DNA of 64,000 nt from Chitinimonas koreensis (GTDB taxonomy: Bacteria > Pseudomonadota > Gammaproteobacteria > Burkholderiales > Chitinimonadaceae): positions 2,877,001 to 2,941,000 of the forward strand of contig NZ_CP060704.1 in the NCBI RefSeq assembly GCF_014353015.1, in the 5' to 3' direction. A program made the position numbers and the translations under genes. Below, in pieces: positions 1-7,736 of this stretch. How positions within the stretch are numbered: the first letter of the stretch is position 1; every line of letters starts with the position of its first letter. Under the pieces are notes generated by a model, which was not told where the DNA came from, ran no database searches, and saw nothing but the letters and a program-made list of their open reading frames with translations.

Positions 1-1
1 G

Positions 2-1243
2 TCGCCCAAGGGCCCGGCCTCGGTCGAGGAGCTGCAGCAGCTCAAGGCCCGCCGCGCCCGGATGGGCATCGCGGCGACCACCGCCATCGCCGCCGCCAGC
101 GGCAATACCTACACCTATCTGCGCTGCCACTACCGCACCGGCACCACCAGCAAGCCGACCAGCAACTACGTCTGGGCGCTCGATCCGGTCAGCGGCGACT
201 ACTACCGCGTCAACGGCTCCTGGTGGTCCGGCGGCCTGTTCGACTGGAAGAACATGTTCTACAGCGACGTGGCCCAGGGCACGCTCAAGTCGGTCTGCCA
301 GAGCACGCTGAGCCGCAAGGGCATCGCCCAGCCGGTCGCCATGTACGCCGCCGCCGACAACGCGCTGTCGTTCAACTACACGGTGTGGACCAACGACGGC
401 GCCAGCCAGGCCGGCATCAACAAGATCGTGGCCTTCGGCGACAGCCTGTCCGACAACCAGAACATGTACAACGCCTCGCAATGGCTGCTGCCCAACCGCA
501 ACAGCTGGTTCCTCGGCCGCTTCAGCAACGGCTACAACTGGGTCGAATACCTGTCGGAAGGCCTCGGACTGCCGCTCTACGACTGGGCGGTCGGCGGCGC
601 CGGCGTGAACACCGAGAAGTACGTGATCTCGGGCGTGACCGACCAGGTGCAGTCGTGGAAGCAGTACATGCAGAAGGCGCCCAACTACCGGCCGGAAAAC
701 ACCCTGTTCACCGTGCTGATCGGCGGCAACGACTTCGTCAACTACGACCGCACGGTCGACCAGGTGATCGCCGGCGAGACCCGCGCGCTGCAGGACCTGA
801 TCAACGCCGGCGCGCGCAACATCCTGCTGCTCAAGCTGCCCGACGTCTCCAAGGCGCCGGTGTTCAAGCTCAAGGGCAACGCGGCCGCGGTGGCGGCCAA
901 GGTGGTCGACTACAACGCCCGGCTGGCCGCGCTGGCCGCCAGCCTCTCGGCGCAGTACGGCGGCAGCCTCAACATCCGGGTGTTCGATACCCATGCGCTG
1001 TTCAACGACGTGCTGGCCAACCCGGCCAAGTACGGCATGCGCAATACCACCGCCTCCTGCCTCAACATCAACAGCGACAGCACGCTCAACTACCTGTCGA
1101 GCCAGTCGACGCGCAGCGAATGCAGCGATCCGGACACCTTCGTGTTCTGGGACACGCTGCACCCGACCACGCGCACCCACAAGCTGCTGAGCGACGCCGT
1201 GCGCGGCTTCGTCGGCAGCAGCTACACCCTGGCCCGGAAGTAA
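2..1243 (+). CDS. GDSL/SGNH lipase-esterase, thermolabile hemolysin-like (5' end outside window)
   Basis: Secreted-type serine esterase/phospholipase of the GDSL family. The frame is open to the window edge, so the start and any signal peptide are probably upstream; the first internal ATG is at 62. Counting from that ATG, an N-terminal module with the aromatic-rich motifs TYLRCHYRT and YVWALDPVSGDYYRV resembles the N-terminal domain of Vibrio thermolabile hemolysins. The catalytic domain follows: block I FGDSLSDN (Ser about 128), block III GGND (about 221-224) and block V DTLHPT (Asp about 364, His about 367). All three catalytic residues are therefore present. The gene ends just before a strong hairpin terminator and stands alone. 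Family assignment is strong; substrate (phospholipid or other ester) is inferred from the family only. Confidence 0.85.
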   Translation, partial: SPKGPASVEELQQLKARRARMGIAATTAIAAASGNTYTYLRCHYRTGTTSKPTSNYVWALDPVSGDYYRVNGSWWSGGLFDWKNMFYSDVAQGTLKSVCQSTLSRKGIAQPVAMYAAADNALSFNYTVWTNDGASQAGINKIVAFGDSLSDNQNMYNASQWLLPNRNSWFLGRFSNGYNWVEYLSEGLGLPLYDWAVGGAGVNTEKYVISGVTDQVQSWKQYMQKAPNYRPENTLFTVLIGGNDFVNYDRTVDQVIAGETRALQDLINAGARNILLLKLPDVSKAPVFKLKGNAAAVAAKVVDYNARLAALAASLSAQYGGSLNIRVFDTHALFNDVLANPAKYGMRNTTASCLNINSDSTLNYLSSQSTRSECSDPDTFVFWDTLHPTTRTHKLLSDAVRGFVGSSYTLARK

Positions 1244-1259
1244 GCGGCCGCGGCAAGCG

Positions 1260-1292
1260 AAAAGGCCACGCAGCGCTGCGTGGCCTTTTTTC
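1260..1292 (+). terminator. Rho-independent terminator after the GDSL esterase
   Basis: Perfect inverted repeat: AAAAGGCCACGCAGC pairs with GCTGCGTGGCCTTTT, followed by a T run. It lies 17 bases past the stop codon. The A run on the other side means it could also serve the convergent binding-protein gene. Confidence 0.9.
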
Positions 1293-1306
1293 CATGCGCG
1301 GTGCGC

Positions 1307-2085
1307 TCAATAGATGTTGAAGATGAAGTACTTGCGCTGGACTTCCTGGTAGGTGCCGTTGTCCAGGATGACCGCCAGCGCCTTGTTCAGGCGCTCGCGC
1401 AGGTCGGCGTCGCCCTTGCGGACGGCGATGCCCTGGCCTTCGCCGAAATACTTGCTGTCGACCACCGCCGAACCGATCAGCTCGAAACCCTTGCCCTTGG
1501 GCGTCTGCAGGAAGCCGTAGTAGCCGGCCACCGAGTCGTCCATCGCTACGTCGACGCGGCCCCGGCCAATGCGTCGTAGAGCTCGTCGGTGCTCTTGAAG
1601 CGCACGATCGGCGAAGTGGCGGCGTACTTGGCGCTCACGTAGCTGTCGTAGGTGGTATCGGCCTGCACGCCGATCTTGAGGCCGGCCAGCCGCTTGGGCG
1701 TGAGGAAGGCGTAGGGGATGCGGTGGGCGCGGGCGAAGAAGAAGGCCGGCGTCTGGGCGTAGCGGGCGGTGAAGTCGACCTCGCGCAGGCGCTCGGCGGT
1801 GATCGACATCGAGGCCAGGATGGCGTCGGCCTTGTTGGCCTTGAGCGCCGGGATCAGGTCGTCCCAGTCGAAGCGGACCAGCTTGCACTGCGCCTTCATC
1901 TCGCGGCACAGCGCATTGGCGATGTCGACGTTGAAGCCCTTGAGGTTGCCCTTGGCGTCGAGCTCCTCGAACGGCGGGAACTTGCCCTCCATGGCGATGC
2001 GCAACTCGGCCGCGCCGGACGGCAGCAGGCAGGCCGACAGGGCCAGGACGAGGATGGAGGACAGGCGGCGATGCAGCGATTTCAT
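1307..2085 (-). pseudogene. Polar amino acid ABC transporter substrate-binding protein, copy 1 (frameshifted)
   Basis: Periplasmic binding protein of the bacterial extracellular solute-binding family 3 (HisJ/ArgT type). It has a signal peptide (about residues 1-25), then LRIAMEGKFPPFEELD, DILASMSIT-like and KYAATSPIVRF motifs. The frame breaks at about 1557-1565: the N-terminal part ends in DELYDALAG and then a premature stop, while VDVAMDDSVAGYYGF continues in another frame. Adding one G in the CGGCCCCGG stretch restores 259 residues, exactly the length of the neighbouring paralogue at 2173-2952, which it resembles throughout down to the identical last residues YFIFNIY. It is probably functional with a sequencing deletion, but real inactivation of a duplicate cannot be excluded. 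No permease or ATPase gene is adjacent. Confidence 0.85.
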
Positions 2086-2107
2086 GTTAACGATCCCATG
2101 GTGACGG

Positions 2108-2139
2108 CAAAAAACAGGCGGCGCTCATGGCGCCGCCTG
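2108..2139 (-). terminator. Terminator after binding protein copy 2
   Basis: CAGGCGGCGC (2115-2124) pairs with GCGCCGCCTG (2130-2139). On the minus strand the stem is followed by a run of six T (the A run at 2109-2114). It lies between the two tandem binding-protein genes, so they are probably separate transcripts, or read-through is reduced. Confidence 0.85.
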
Positions 2140-2172
2140 CTGCTCGGACCGCCAGTCTAGCCGGCTTCGGCC

Positions 2173-2952
2173 TCAATAGATATTGAAAATGAAGTACTTG
2201 CGCTGAATCTCCTGGTAGACCCCGTTGTCCAGGATGACCGCCAGCGCACGATTGAAGCGGTCGCGCAGCCCGGTGTTGCCCTTGCGGATCGCGATGCCCT
2301 GGCCTTCGCCGAAGAACTTGGGATCGACCACCGCCGAGCCGACCAGCTCGAAGCCCTTGCCGCTCGGCGTCTGCAGGAAGCCATAGTAGCCGGCCACCAC
2401 GTCGTCCATCACCATGTCGACCTCGCCCTTGGCGAGCGCCGCGTACATCTCGTCGGCGCCCTTGTAGCGCACGATCGGCGAAGTGGCGGCGTACTTGGCG
2501 CTCACGTAGCGGTCATAGGTGGTCTCGACCTGCACGCCGATCTTCATCTTCTCGACCCGGCGCGGGGTGATGAACACGTAGGGCACGCGACGCGCCTTGG
2601 CGAAGAAGAAGGCCGGCGTATTGGCATAGCGGTCGGTAAAATCGACCAGCTTCTTGCGCTCTTCGGTGATCGACATCATCGCGATCGAGGCGTCGACCTT
2701 CTTGCCGTCGATCTTGCCGTCGAGCGCCGGGATGATGTCGTCCCAGTCGACCTGCACCAGCTTGCACTGCACCTTCATCTCCTTGCACAGCGCATTGGCG
2801 ATGTCGATGTCGAAGCCCTTCAGATTGCCCTTGGCGTCGATTTCCGAGAACGGCGGATACTTGCCTTCCACCGCGATATGCAGTTCTTCGGCCTGCACCG
2901 CGCCGAGCCCCAGCAGCAGCGCGAACGGGAGGATCAAGCGTAGGCATTTCAT
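2173..2952 (-). CDS. Polar amino acid ABC transporter substrate-binding protein, copy 2
   Basis: Periplasmic family 3 solute-binding protein of 259 residues, likely for a cationic or polar amino acid. The start MKCLRL is followed by a classical signal peptide ending near VQA-EELHIAVEGKYPPF; this start was chosen over upstream codons because it gives the signal peptide and the same length as copy 1. Family signatures include FDIDIANALCKEM, IAMMSITEERKKLVDFT and KYAATSPIVRYK. Intact, in tandem with the frameshifted copy 1 downstream, and divergent from hrcA. No cognate membrane or ATP-binding subunit lies nearby, so it is an orphan binding protein here. Ligand is not readable from the sequence. 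Confidence 0.9.
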   Translation of the reverse strand: MKCLRLILPFALLLGLGAVQAEELHIAVEGKYPPFSEIDAKGNLKGFDIDIANALCKEMKVQCKLVQVDWDDIIPALDGKIDGKKVDASIAMMSITEERKKLVDFTDRYANTPAFFFAKARRVPYVFITPRRVEKMKIGVQVETTYDRYVSAKYAATSPIVRYKGADEMYAALAKGEVDMVMDDVVAGYYGFLQTPSGKGFELVGSAVVDPKFFGEGQGIAIRKGNTGLRDRFNRALAVILDNGVYQEIQRKYFIFNIY

Positions 2953-3070
2953 GGGGGAAACTCCGGTATTGACTCGCAAGCCTCGCAGCCTACGACAGGC
3001 GAGTCGTCCATACAACACATCCGCAGCGGCGCTGTTGCATTGCAGCACCTCGCCGTGCGCGGCGGCCCGC

Positions 3071-3104
3071 TTGCCGCACGGCGGATGCGCGCTACAATCG
3101 GGCA
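3071..3104 (+). promoter_or_regulatory. Candidate hrcA promoter, possibly giving a leaderless mRNA
   Basis: TTGCCG (3071-3076) and TACAAT (3093-3098) with a 16-base spacer resemble a sigma-70 -35/-10 pair. A start site about 7 bases after the -10 would fall on or next to the hrcA ATG at 3104, and no Shine-Dalgarno sequence precedes that ATG. Confidence 0.45.
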
Positions 3105-4120
3105 TGCTCAGCGAACGCGCGCAAATCCTGCTCAAGACCCTGGTCGAACGGTATATCGCCGAAGGGCAGCCGGTCGGCTCGCGGACCCTGTCCAAGTATT
3201 CCGGGCTCGAGCTCTCGCCGGCCTCGATCCGCAACGTGATGGCCGATCTCGAGGAGCTCGGCCTGATCGCCAGCCCCCACACCTCGGCCGGCCGCATCCC
3301 CACCGCGCGCGGCTACCGCCTGTTCGTCGACACCCTGCTCACCATCCAGCCGCTCGAACAGGGCCGCATCGCCCAGTTGCAGGGCCAGTTGCTGCCCGAC
3401 AACCCGACCCGAGCGGTGGCGGCCGCCTCCAGCCTCCTGTCCCAGCTCACCGAATTCGCCGGCGTGGTCATGTCGCCCAAGCGGCGCGGCATCCCGCTGG
3501 CGCAGATCGAATTCGTGCGGCTGGCCGAGAAGCGGGTGCTGCTGATCCTGGTCACCGCCGACGGCGACGTGCAGAACCGCATCCTGCTCAGCGAGCGCGA
3601 CTACGACGCCAGCGAATTGATCCAGGCCAGCAACTTCCTGACCCAGCATTGCGTCGGCAAGACGCTCGAACAGGTGCGCGACAGCGTCTACCAGGAGCTG
3701 CGCGGCCTGCAGGGCGACATCGCCCAGCTGATGAACGCCGCGGTGGCGGCCGGCAGCCAGGCGCTGGCCGAGGAACCGCTGCCGATGGTGATCACCGGCG
3801 AAAGCAATCTGCTGCGCGTCGACGACCTGTCGAGCAACGTCGAGCGCCTGCGCCAGCTGTTCCGCGTGTTCGAGGAGAAGACCGCGCTGCTGCAGCTGCT
3901 CGACCACGGCCAGCGCGCGGCCGGCGTGCAGATCTTCATCGGCAACGAGGCCGGCATCTCGCCGCTCGACGAATGCTCGGTGGTGACCGCGCCGTACAAG
4001 GTCAACGGCGAGATCGTCGGCACGCTGGGCGTGATCGGCCCGACCCGCATGGCCTACGAGCGCGTCATCCCCATCGTCGACATCACCGCCAAGCTGCTGT
4101 CCTCGGCGCTGTCCCACTGA
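3104..4120 (+). CDS. hrcA: Heat-inducible transcription repressor HrcA
   Basis: Repressor of class I heat-shock operons (groE, dnaK) that binds CIRCE operators. The 338-residue length is typical. The N-terminal winged helix shows SERAQILLKTLVERYIAEG, PVGSRTLSK and SPASIRNVMADLEELG, followed by the hallmark SPHTSAGRIPTARGYR. The C-terminal GAF-like domain ends with VIGPTRMAYERVIPIVD. The ATG at 3104 was chosen because it yields the canonical MLSERAQ start; the frame extends upstream without family similarity. It is divergent from the amino acid binding protein and followed 52 bases later by the lytic transglycosylase gene. No CIRCE-like element was seen in its own upstream region. Confidence 0.97.
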   Translation: MLSERAQILLKTLVERYIAEGQPVGSRTLSKYSGLELSPASIRNVMADLEELGLIASPHTSAGRIPTARGYRLFVDTLLTIQPLEQGRIAQLQGQLLPDNPTRAVAAASSLLSQLTEFAGVVMSPKRRGIPLAQIEFVRLAEKRVLLILVTADGDVQNRILLSERDYDASELIQASNFLTQHCVGKTLEQVRDSVYQELRGLQGDIAQLMNAAVAAGSQALAEEPLPMVITGESNLLRVDDLSSNVERLRQLFRVFEEKTALLQLLDHGQRAAGVQIFIGNEAGISPLDECSVVTAPYKVNGEIVGTLGVIGPTRMAYERVIPIVDITAKLLSSALSH

Positions 4121-4172
4121 CCGGCCGCCGCGGCGCCGGCCGCGGCCGACCGTCCCTTCCGAGGAATCCCTT

Positions 4173-5362
4173 TTGCGCCTGCCTTTCTTCCCGCTCCTGC
4201 TCTGCCTCGCCGCCCTCGCCTGCCATGCCGCCGACGCGGAGGCGCCGGCCGAGGCCCAGGTCGAGCTCCAGTCCTATGCCGCCACGGGCGAAGCCGTCGC
4301 CGCCGTCGAGATCGCCCAGCCGGCGGCGCCGCTCGCCTTCAGCCAGCGGCCCGAAGTCCGCGCCTTCATCGAGGAGATGGCCAGCCAGCACGGCTTCGAC
4401 GCCGCGGCGCTGACGCTGCAGTTCGACCAGGTGGTCGAGAAGCCCAGCATCCTGGCCATCCTCGACCGCCCTCGACCAGCCGGCCCTACTATGCGTTCCG
4501 GCCCAATTTCGTCAACGACCAGCGCATCCGGCTCGGCGTGGCCTGGTGGCGCGAACACGCCGCGCTGCTCGACGCGGTCTCGGCACGCTACGGGGTCGAG
4601 CCCGAATACCTGGTCGCCATCCTCGGCGTCGAGACCATGTGGGGCCGCAATACCGGCACCTTCAGGGTGATGGACGCGCTCAGCACCGTCGCCTTCGGCT
4701 ATCCGCGCCGGGCCGAATTCTTCCGCAAGGAGCTGCGCGAATTCCTGCTGCTGGCGCGCGACGAGGGCGTGTCGCCGTTCAGCTTCCGCGGCAGCTACGC
4801 CGGCGCGATGGGCATGCCGCAGTTCATGCCGTCGAGCTTCCATGCCTATGCGCAGGACTGGAACGGCGACGGCCGCCACGACATCTGGAACGATACCGGC
4901 GACATCCTGGCCAGCATCGCCCACTACTTCGTGCAGCATGGCTGGCAGGCCGGCCGGCCGCTGGTGGTGCCGGCCGCGGTCGAGGGCGACGCCTACGGGC
5001 CGCTGGTCGAGGACAAGTTCAACCTGCACTACCGCGTCAGCGAGCTGGCCGCCTTCGGCGTGCGGCCGGCCGCGCCGCTGGCCGGCGACCCGCTGGCGGT
5101 GCTGGCGCCGCTCGAAGGCGCGCCGGGCGTGACCAACTACTGGCTCGGGCTCGGCAATTTCTACGCGATCACCCGCTACAACCGCAGCACGCTGTACGCC
5201 ATGGCGGTGCACGAGCTGGCGATGGCGACCAAGGCCGCCTATCTCGACCCCTCGCTGCTGCCGCCGGAGCCGAAGCCGGCGCGCAAGGCCAAGCCGCAGC
5301 GCGCCAAGCCGAACAAGGGCAAGGCCAAGCCGGCTGCCGTTCATAAAGGCAAGAAGAAGTAG
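4173..5362 (+). pseudogene. Lytic murein transglycosylase, MltB/SLT_2 type (frameshifted)
   Basis: Periplasmic lytic transglycosylase cleaving peptidoglycan between MurNAc and GlcNAc. TTG start at 4173 with GAGGA 8 bases upstream and a signal peptide ending around LACHA. The SLT_2 core has the catalytic glutamate in LGVETMWGRNTG (Glu codon 4631-4633), then YAGAMGMPQFMPSS and DWNGDGRHDIW. One base is missing at about 4469-4471 in a CGCCC run: ILDRP ends one frame and TSRPYYAFRPNFV resumes in another. Restoring one C gives about 396 residues, normal for the family. The last 30 or so residues are an unusual Lys/Ala/Pro-rich basic tail that might bind the anionic wall. The break is probably a sequencing deletion. 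Confidence 0.88.
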
Positions 5363-5433
5363 GCGGATCGTCCGCGTGGGCACGAGGAGCGCCACCCTAT
5401 GGACAGGCAGAAAACCGCGGACCGTCGGTTTTC

Positions 5434-5501
5434 GTAGGAGCGGCTTCAGCCGCGAAAGCGCCGGTTCCGCCACCACCATTCGCGGCTGAAGCCGCTCCTA
5501 C
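5434..5501. repeat. REP-like inverted doublet
   Basis: A 23-base arm starting GTAGGAGCGGCTTCAGCC (5434-5456) is repeated perfectly in inverted orientation at 5479-5501, 22 bases apart. Each arm also folds on itself (GCGGCT-TC-AGCCGC). This resembles the repetitive extragenic palindromes of gamma- and betaproteobacteria. It lies between two convergent genes (mltB-like and the exonuclease) and may act as a bidirectional terminator or mRNA stabiliser. Confidence 0.8.
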
Positions 5502-5527
5502 AAGGGCGGCCCCTCGCGAAGACCGGC

Positions 5528-6972
5528 CTAGTCGACCGAGTCCGATCCAGCCTCGTCCGCATAAGCCATCGGCACGATCTCCAGGCCATGCCGGCCGCTC
5601 AGCCGCTTGGCCAGGATCTTGTAGGTGTCGACGTCGAACGGCGCGTCGGCGCGGCGCTCGAGCAGCGCATACAGCGCCTCCTGGTTGGCGGCCGTGCCAG
5701 GTGGCGCCAATGGTCGACCAGGTGCAGGTCGCAGGCCGCGCTGGCCTCGTTCTGCTCGCGGATCGCCACCAGCCCTTGAACGGCCAGCGCTGCAGCCGCT
5801 GCTTGGCCAGAATCGCGCACAGCCGCGCCTGGTGGGTCAGCAAGGGTTCCTTGCCGACGCAGGCGCCGCGGCAGCGACCGACCTGCATGCCGAAGCACGG
5901 CGTGCCGCCCTTGCGGCCGGCGCGGTCGAGCCCGAGCGCGACGGTGCACAGCCGGTTGGCTTCGGCGATCTTGCGCAGCGTGTTCTGCGCTTCGCGCGCG
6001 CTGCCGTAAAGACCGTACAGGTGCGGATCGCGGCCGAAGTCGTGGCGGTCGGCCTGCACCAGCTCGGGTTGCGCGCTGCCGTCCTCGTTCGGCTCGAAGC
6101 GCCAGGCGCAGACCGCCTCGTCGCGGCGCGGCCGCGGATTGTGGCTCGGCTGCAACTCGCGCAGCAGCCGCGCCTCGAGCAGCTGCGCGCCGAGCTCGCC
6201 GGCGGTCGACACCCAGTCGAGCCGGCGCACCAGCGGCGCCAGCTTGGCCGCCCGCCCCTTCGGCCCGGCCGCGAAATGCGCCAGCACCTTCTTCTTCAGG
6301 TTGTCGCCGCCGCCGACGTAAAGCGGCTGGTCGTCCTCGCCGTAGAACAGGTAGACGCCATGGCCGTCGGGGATCGACTCGACCTGTTCCGGGTCGATGC
6401 CCGGCGGCAGGTTGGGCGGCCGGCTCACCTCGTCGAGCGCGGCGGCCAGCGCGTCCATGCTCAGCTCGCGGCTGAGCTTGTCGACGAACTGGTGGATCAG
6501 CCGCGCATCGGTCAGCGCGCGATGGCGGTCGCCGTCGACGTAGAGGCCGTTGCGCTCGGCCACCGCGTCGAGGTTGTGCTTGTATTCGCCGGGGAACAGC
6601 CGGCGCGACAGCTTGACGGTGCAGACCACGCGGGCGCGGAAATCGATGCCGACGCGCTTGAACTCGTGCTTGAGGAAGCCGTAGTCGAAGCGCGCGTTGT
6701 GGGCGACGAACACGCCGCCCTGCAACCGCTCGAGCAGCGCCGGCGCCAGCGCGGCGAAGGTCGGCGCGCCGGCCACCATGGCGTCGGTGATGCCGGTGAG
6801 GCGGCTGATGAAGGCGGGATCGCGGTCTGCGGATCGACCAGCGAACTCCATTCCTCGACCCGGCCGCCATGCCACGTCACCACCCGACCTCGGTGATGCG
6901 GTCGCGTTCGGCATTGGCGCCGGTGGTTTCGAGATCGACGAAGATCAGCGGTTGATCGAACAGGGAGGGCAT
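5528..6972 (-). pseudogene. DnaQ-like 3'-5' exonuclease fused to a GIY-YIG/UvrC-like nuclease (four frameshifts)
   Basis: Two-domain DNA repair nuclease. The N-terminal DEDDh exonuclease has ExoI FVDLETTGANA, ExoII HNARFDYGF and ExoIII HRALTDARL. The GIY-YIG domain follows, with GVYLFYGEDDQPLYVGG, then a UvrC/Cho-like region. As given, the frame breaks four times, at about 6882-6885, 6813-6817, 5773-5775 and 5697-5698. Each break is repaired by adding one G on the coding strand, giving about 482 residues, normal for this betaproteobacterial family. The start at 6972 (MPSLFDQP) was chosen because it leads directly into the ExoI motif. Four breaks in 1.4 kb without loss of motifs argue for sequencing deletions rather than decay. 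Convergent with the mltB-like gene. Confidence 0.85.
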
Positions 6973-7057
6973 GGGGAGAACGACGCGGAGCGGCTGGCGC
7001 GGGGAAGGCGCGATTATGGCGTATTTGCCCCGGCGCCGCCGTTCGATATCCGGTGCC

Positions 7058-7432
7058 TCAATGCTGCGCCTCGGCGAAAGCGCAGCCGAGTTCCTGCGCG
7101 ATGCCGGCCAGGCGCTTGTCGCGGCTCCATAGCCGCGCGGGCGGCTGCATGACGGTCGACGCCAGCAGGTGCGCGTCGACGTAACCGATCCCGCGCCCCA
7201 TCAGGCGCCGCTGCTCGATGAAGAACAGCACCTCGGCATCCTCCGCGCGCGGCAGCGCCGGCAAGGCGGCCAGCAGGTCCAACACCTGCCGCCGCGCACC
7301 CAGCTGGCCGCAGGCCAGCTCGCCGACCACCATCGGGTGCACATGGACCGAACCGCTTTCGAGCAGGCTGCGCAACTGCTCGTCGCCCTGCCGCAGGTGA
7401 TCGATCCAGACCGACGTATCGACCAGGATCAC
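7058..7432 (-). CDS. vapC: VapC-type PIN-domain toxin ribonuclease
   Basis: 124-residue PIN-domain protein, the toxin half of a type II toxin-antitoxin pair; VapC proteins cleave specific RNAs using Mg2+ held by acidic residues. Conserved acids are visible: ILVDTSVWIDH near the start, Glu in VVGELACG, Asp in IGYVDAHLLAS and Asp in LWSRDKRL. The GTG start at 7432 overlaps the vapB stop in a GTGA arrangement, which indicates translational coupling and decides the start. Length and motifs are intact, so it is probably active. The RNA target cannot be read from sequence. Confidence 0.92.
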   Translation of the reverse strand: MILVDTSVWIDHLRQGDEQLRSLLESGSVHVHPMVVGELACGQLGARRQVLDLLAALPALPRAEDAEVLFFIEQRRLMGRGIGYVDAHLLASTVMQPPARLWSRDKRLAGIAQELGCAFAEAQH

Positions 7433-7626
7433 GGCTCGCCGTCCCTGCGCCGCGGCACGGCCTGCAGGTCGGGCTCGGAACCGCCGAGGCGGGCCAGGCG
7501 GCGCGCGCTTTCGCGCTGGATCAGGGCCAGCAGCGCTTCGCGCATCAGCGCACTGCGCTCCTGCAGGCCGCTCAGGCGCTGGGCCTGGTCGAGCAGCGCG
7601 TCGTCCAGGTTGAGGGTGGTCCGCAT
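7429..7626 (-). CDS. vapB: VapB-type ribbon-helix-helix antitoxin
   Basis: 65-residue antitoxin. The N-terminal MRTTLNLDDALLDQAQRL is a ribbon-helix-helix DNA-binding segment of the VapB/ParD class, and the C-terminal tail (Arg/Pro/Asp rich) should cover the VapC active site. The ATG at 7626 is supported by AAGGAGA 5 bases upstream; an in-frame upstream start would bury that ribosome binding site. It precedes vapC with a 4-base overlap. A 34-base palindrome directly upstream is the likely autoregulatory operator. Confidence 0.9.
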   Translation of the reverse strand: MRTTLNLDDALLDQAQRLSGLQERSALMREALLALIQRESARRLARLGGSEPDLQAVPRRRDGEP

Positions 7627-7643
7627 GGCAGTCTCCTTCAAGC

Positions 7644-7677
7644 ATCGATATCGGCATCATTTGATGCCGATATCGAT
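7644..7677 (-). promoter_or_regulatory. Palindromic operator upstream of vapBC
   Basis: A 16-base arm, ATCGATATCGGCATCA (7644-7659), is perfectly repeated in inverted form at 7662-7677 with a 2-base gap. It ends 18 bases before the vapB ATG, the expected place for VapB/VapBC autorepression. Confidence 0.8.
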
Positions 7678-7736
7678 CGCCTGGCAAGCCGCCTCTTCCG
7701 TCCGTACGGCCTGCGCCAGATCGGACGCCGGCTGCG

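Noticed and set aside
1307..2085. Inactivation of one duplicate binding protein by natural decay
   Set aside because: Not excluded, but there is only one G/C loss, no other damage, and the break type matches the other fifteen.
5528..6972. Programmed frameshifting or a true split gene in the exonuclease
   Set aside because: Four breaks, each a simple G loss, with no slippery heptamer or conserved stem; the same kind of break occurs in ten unrelated genes, so a sequence error is simpler.
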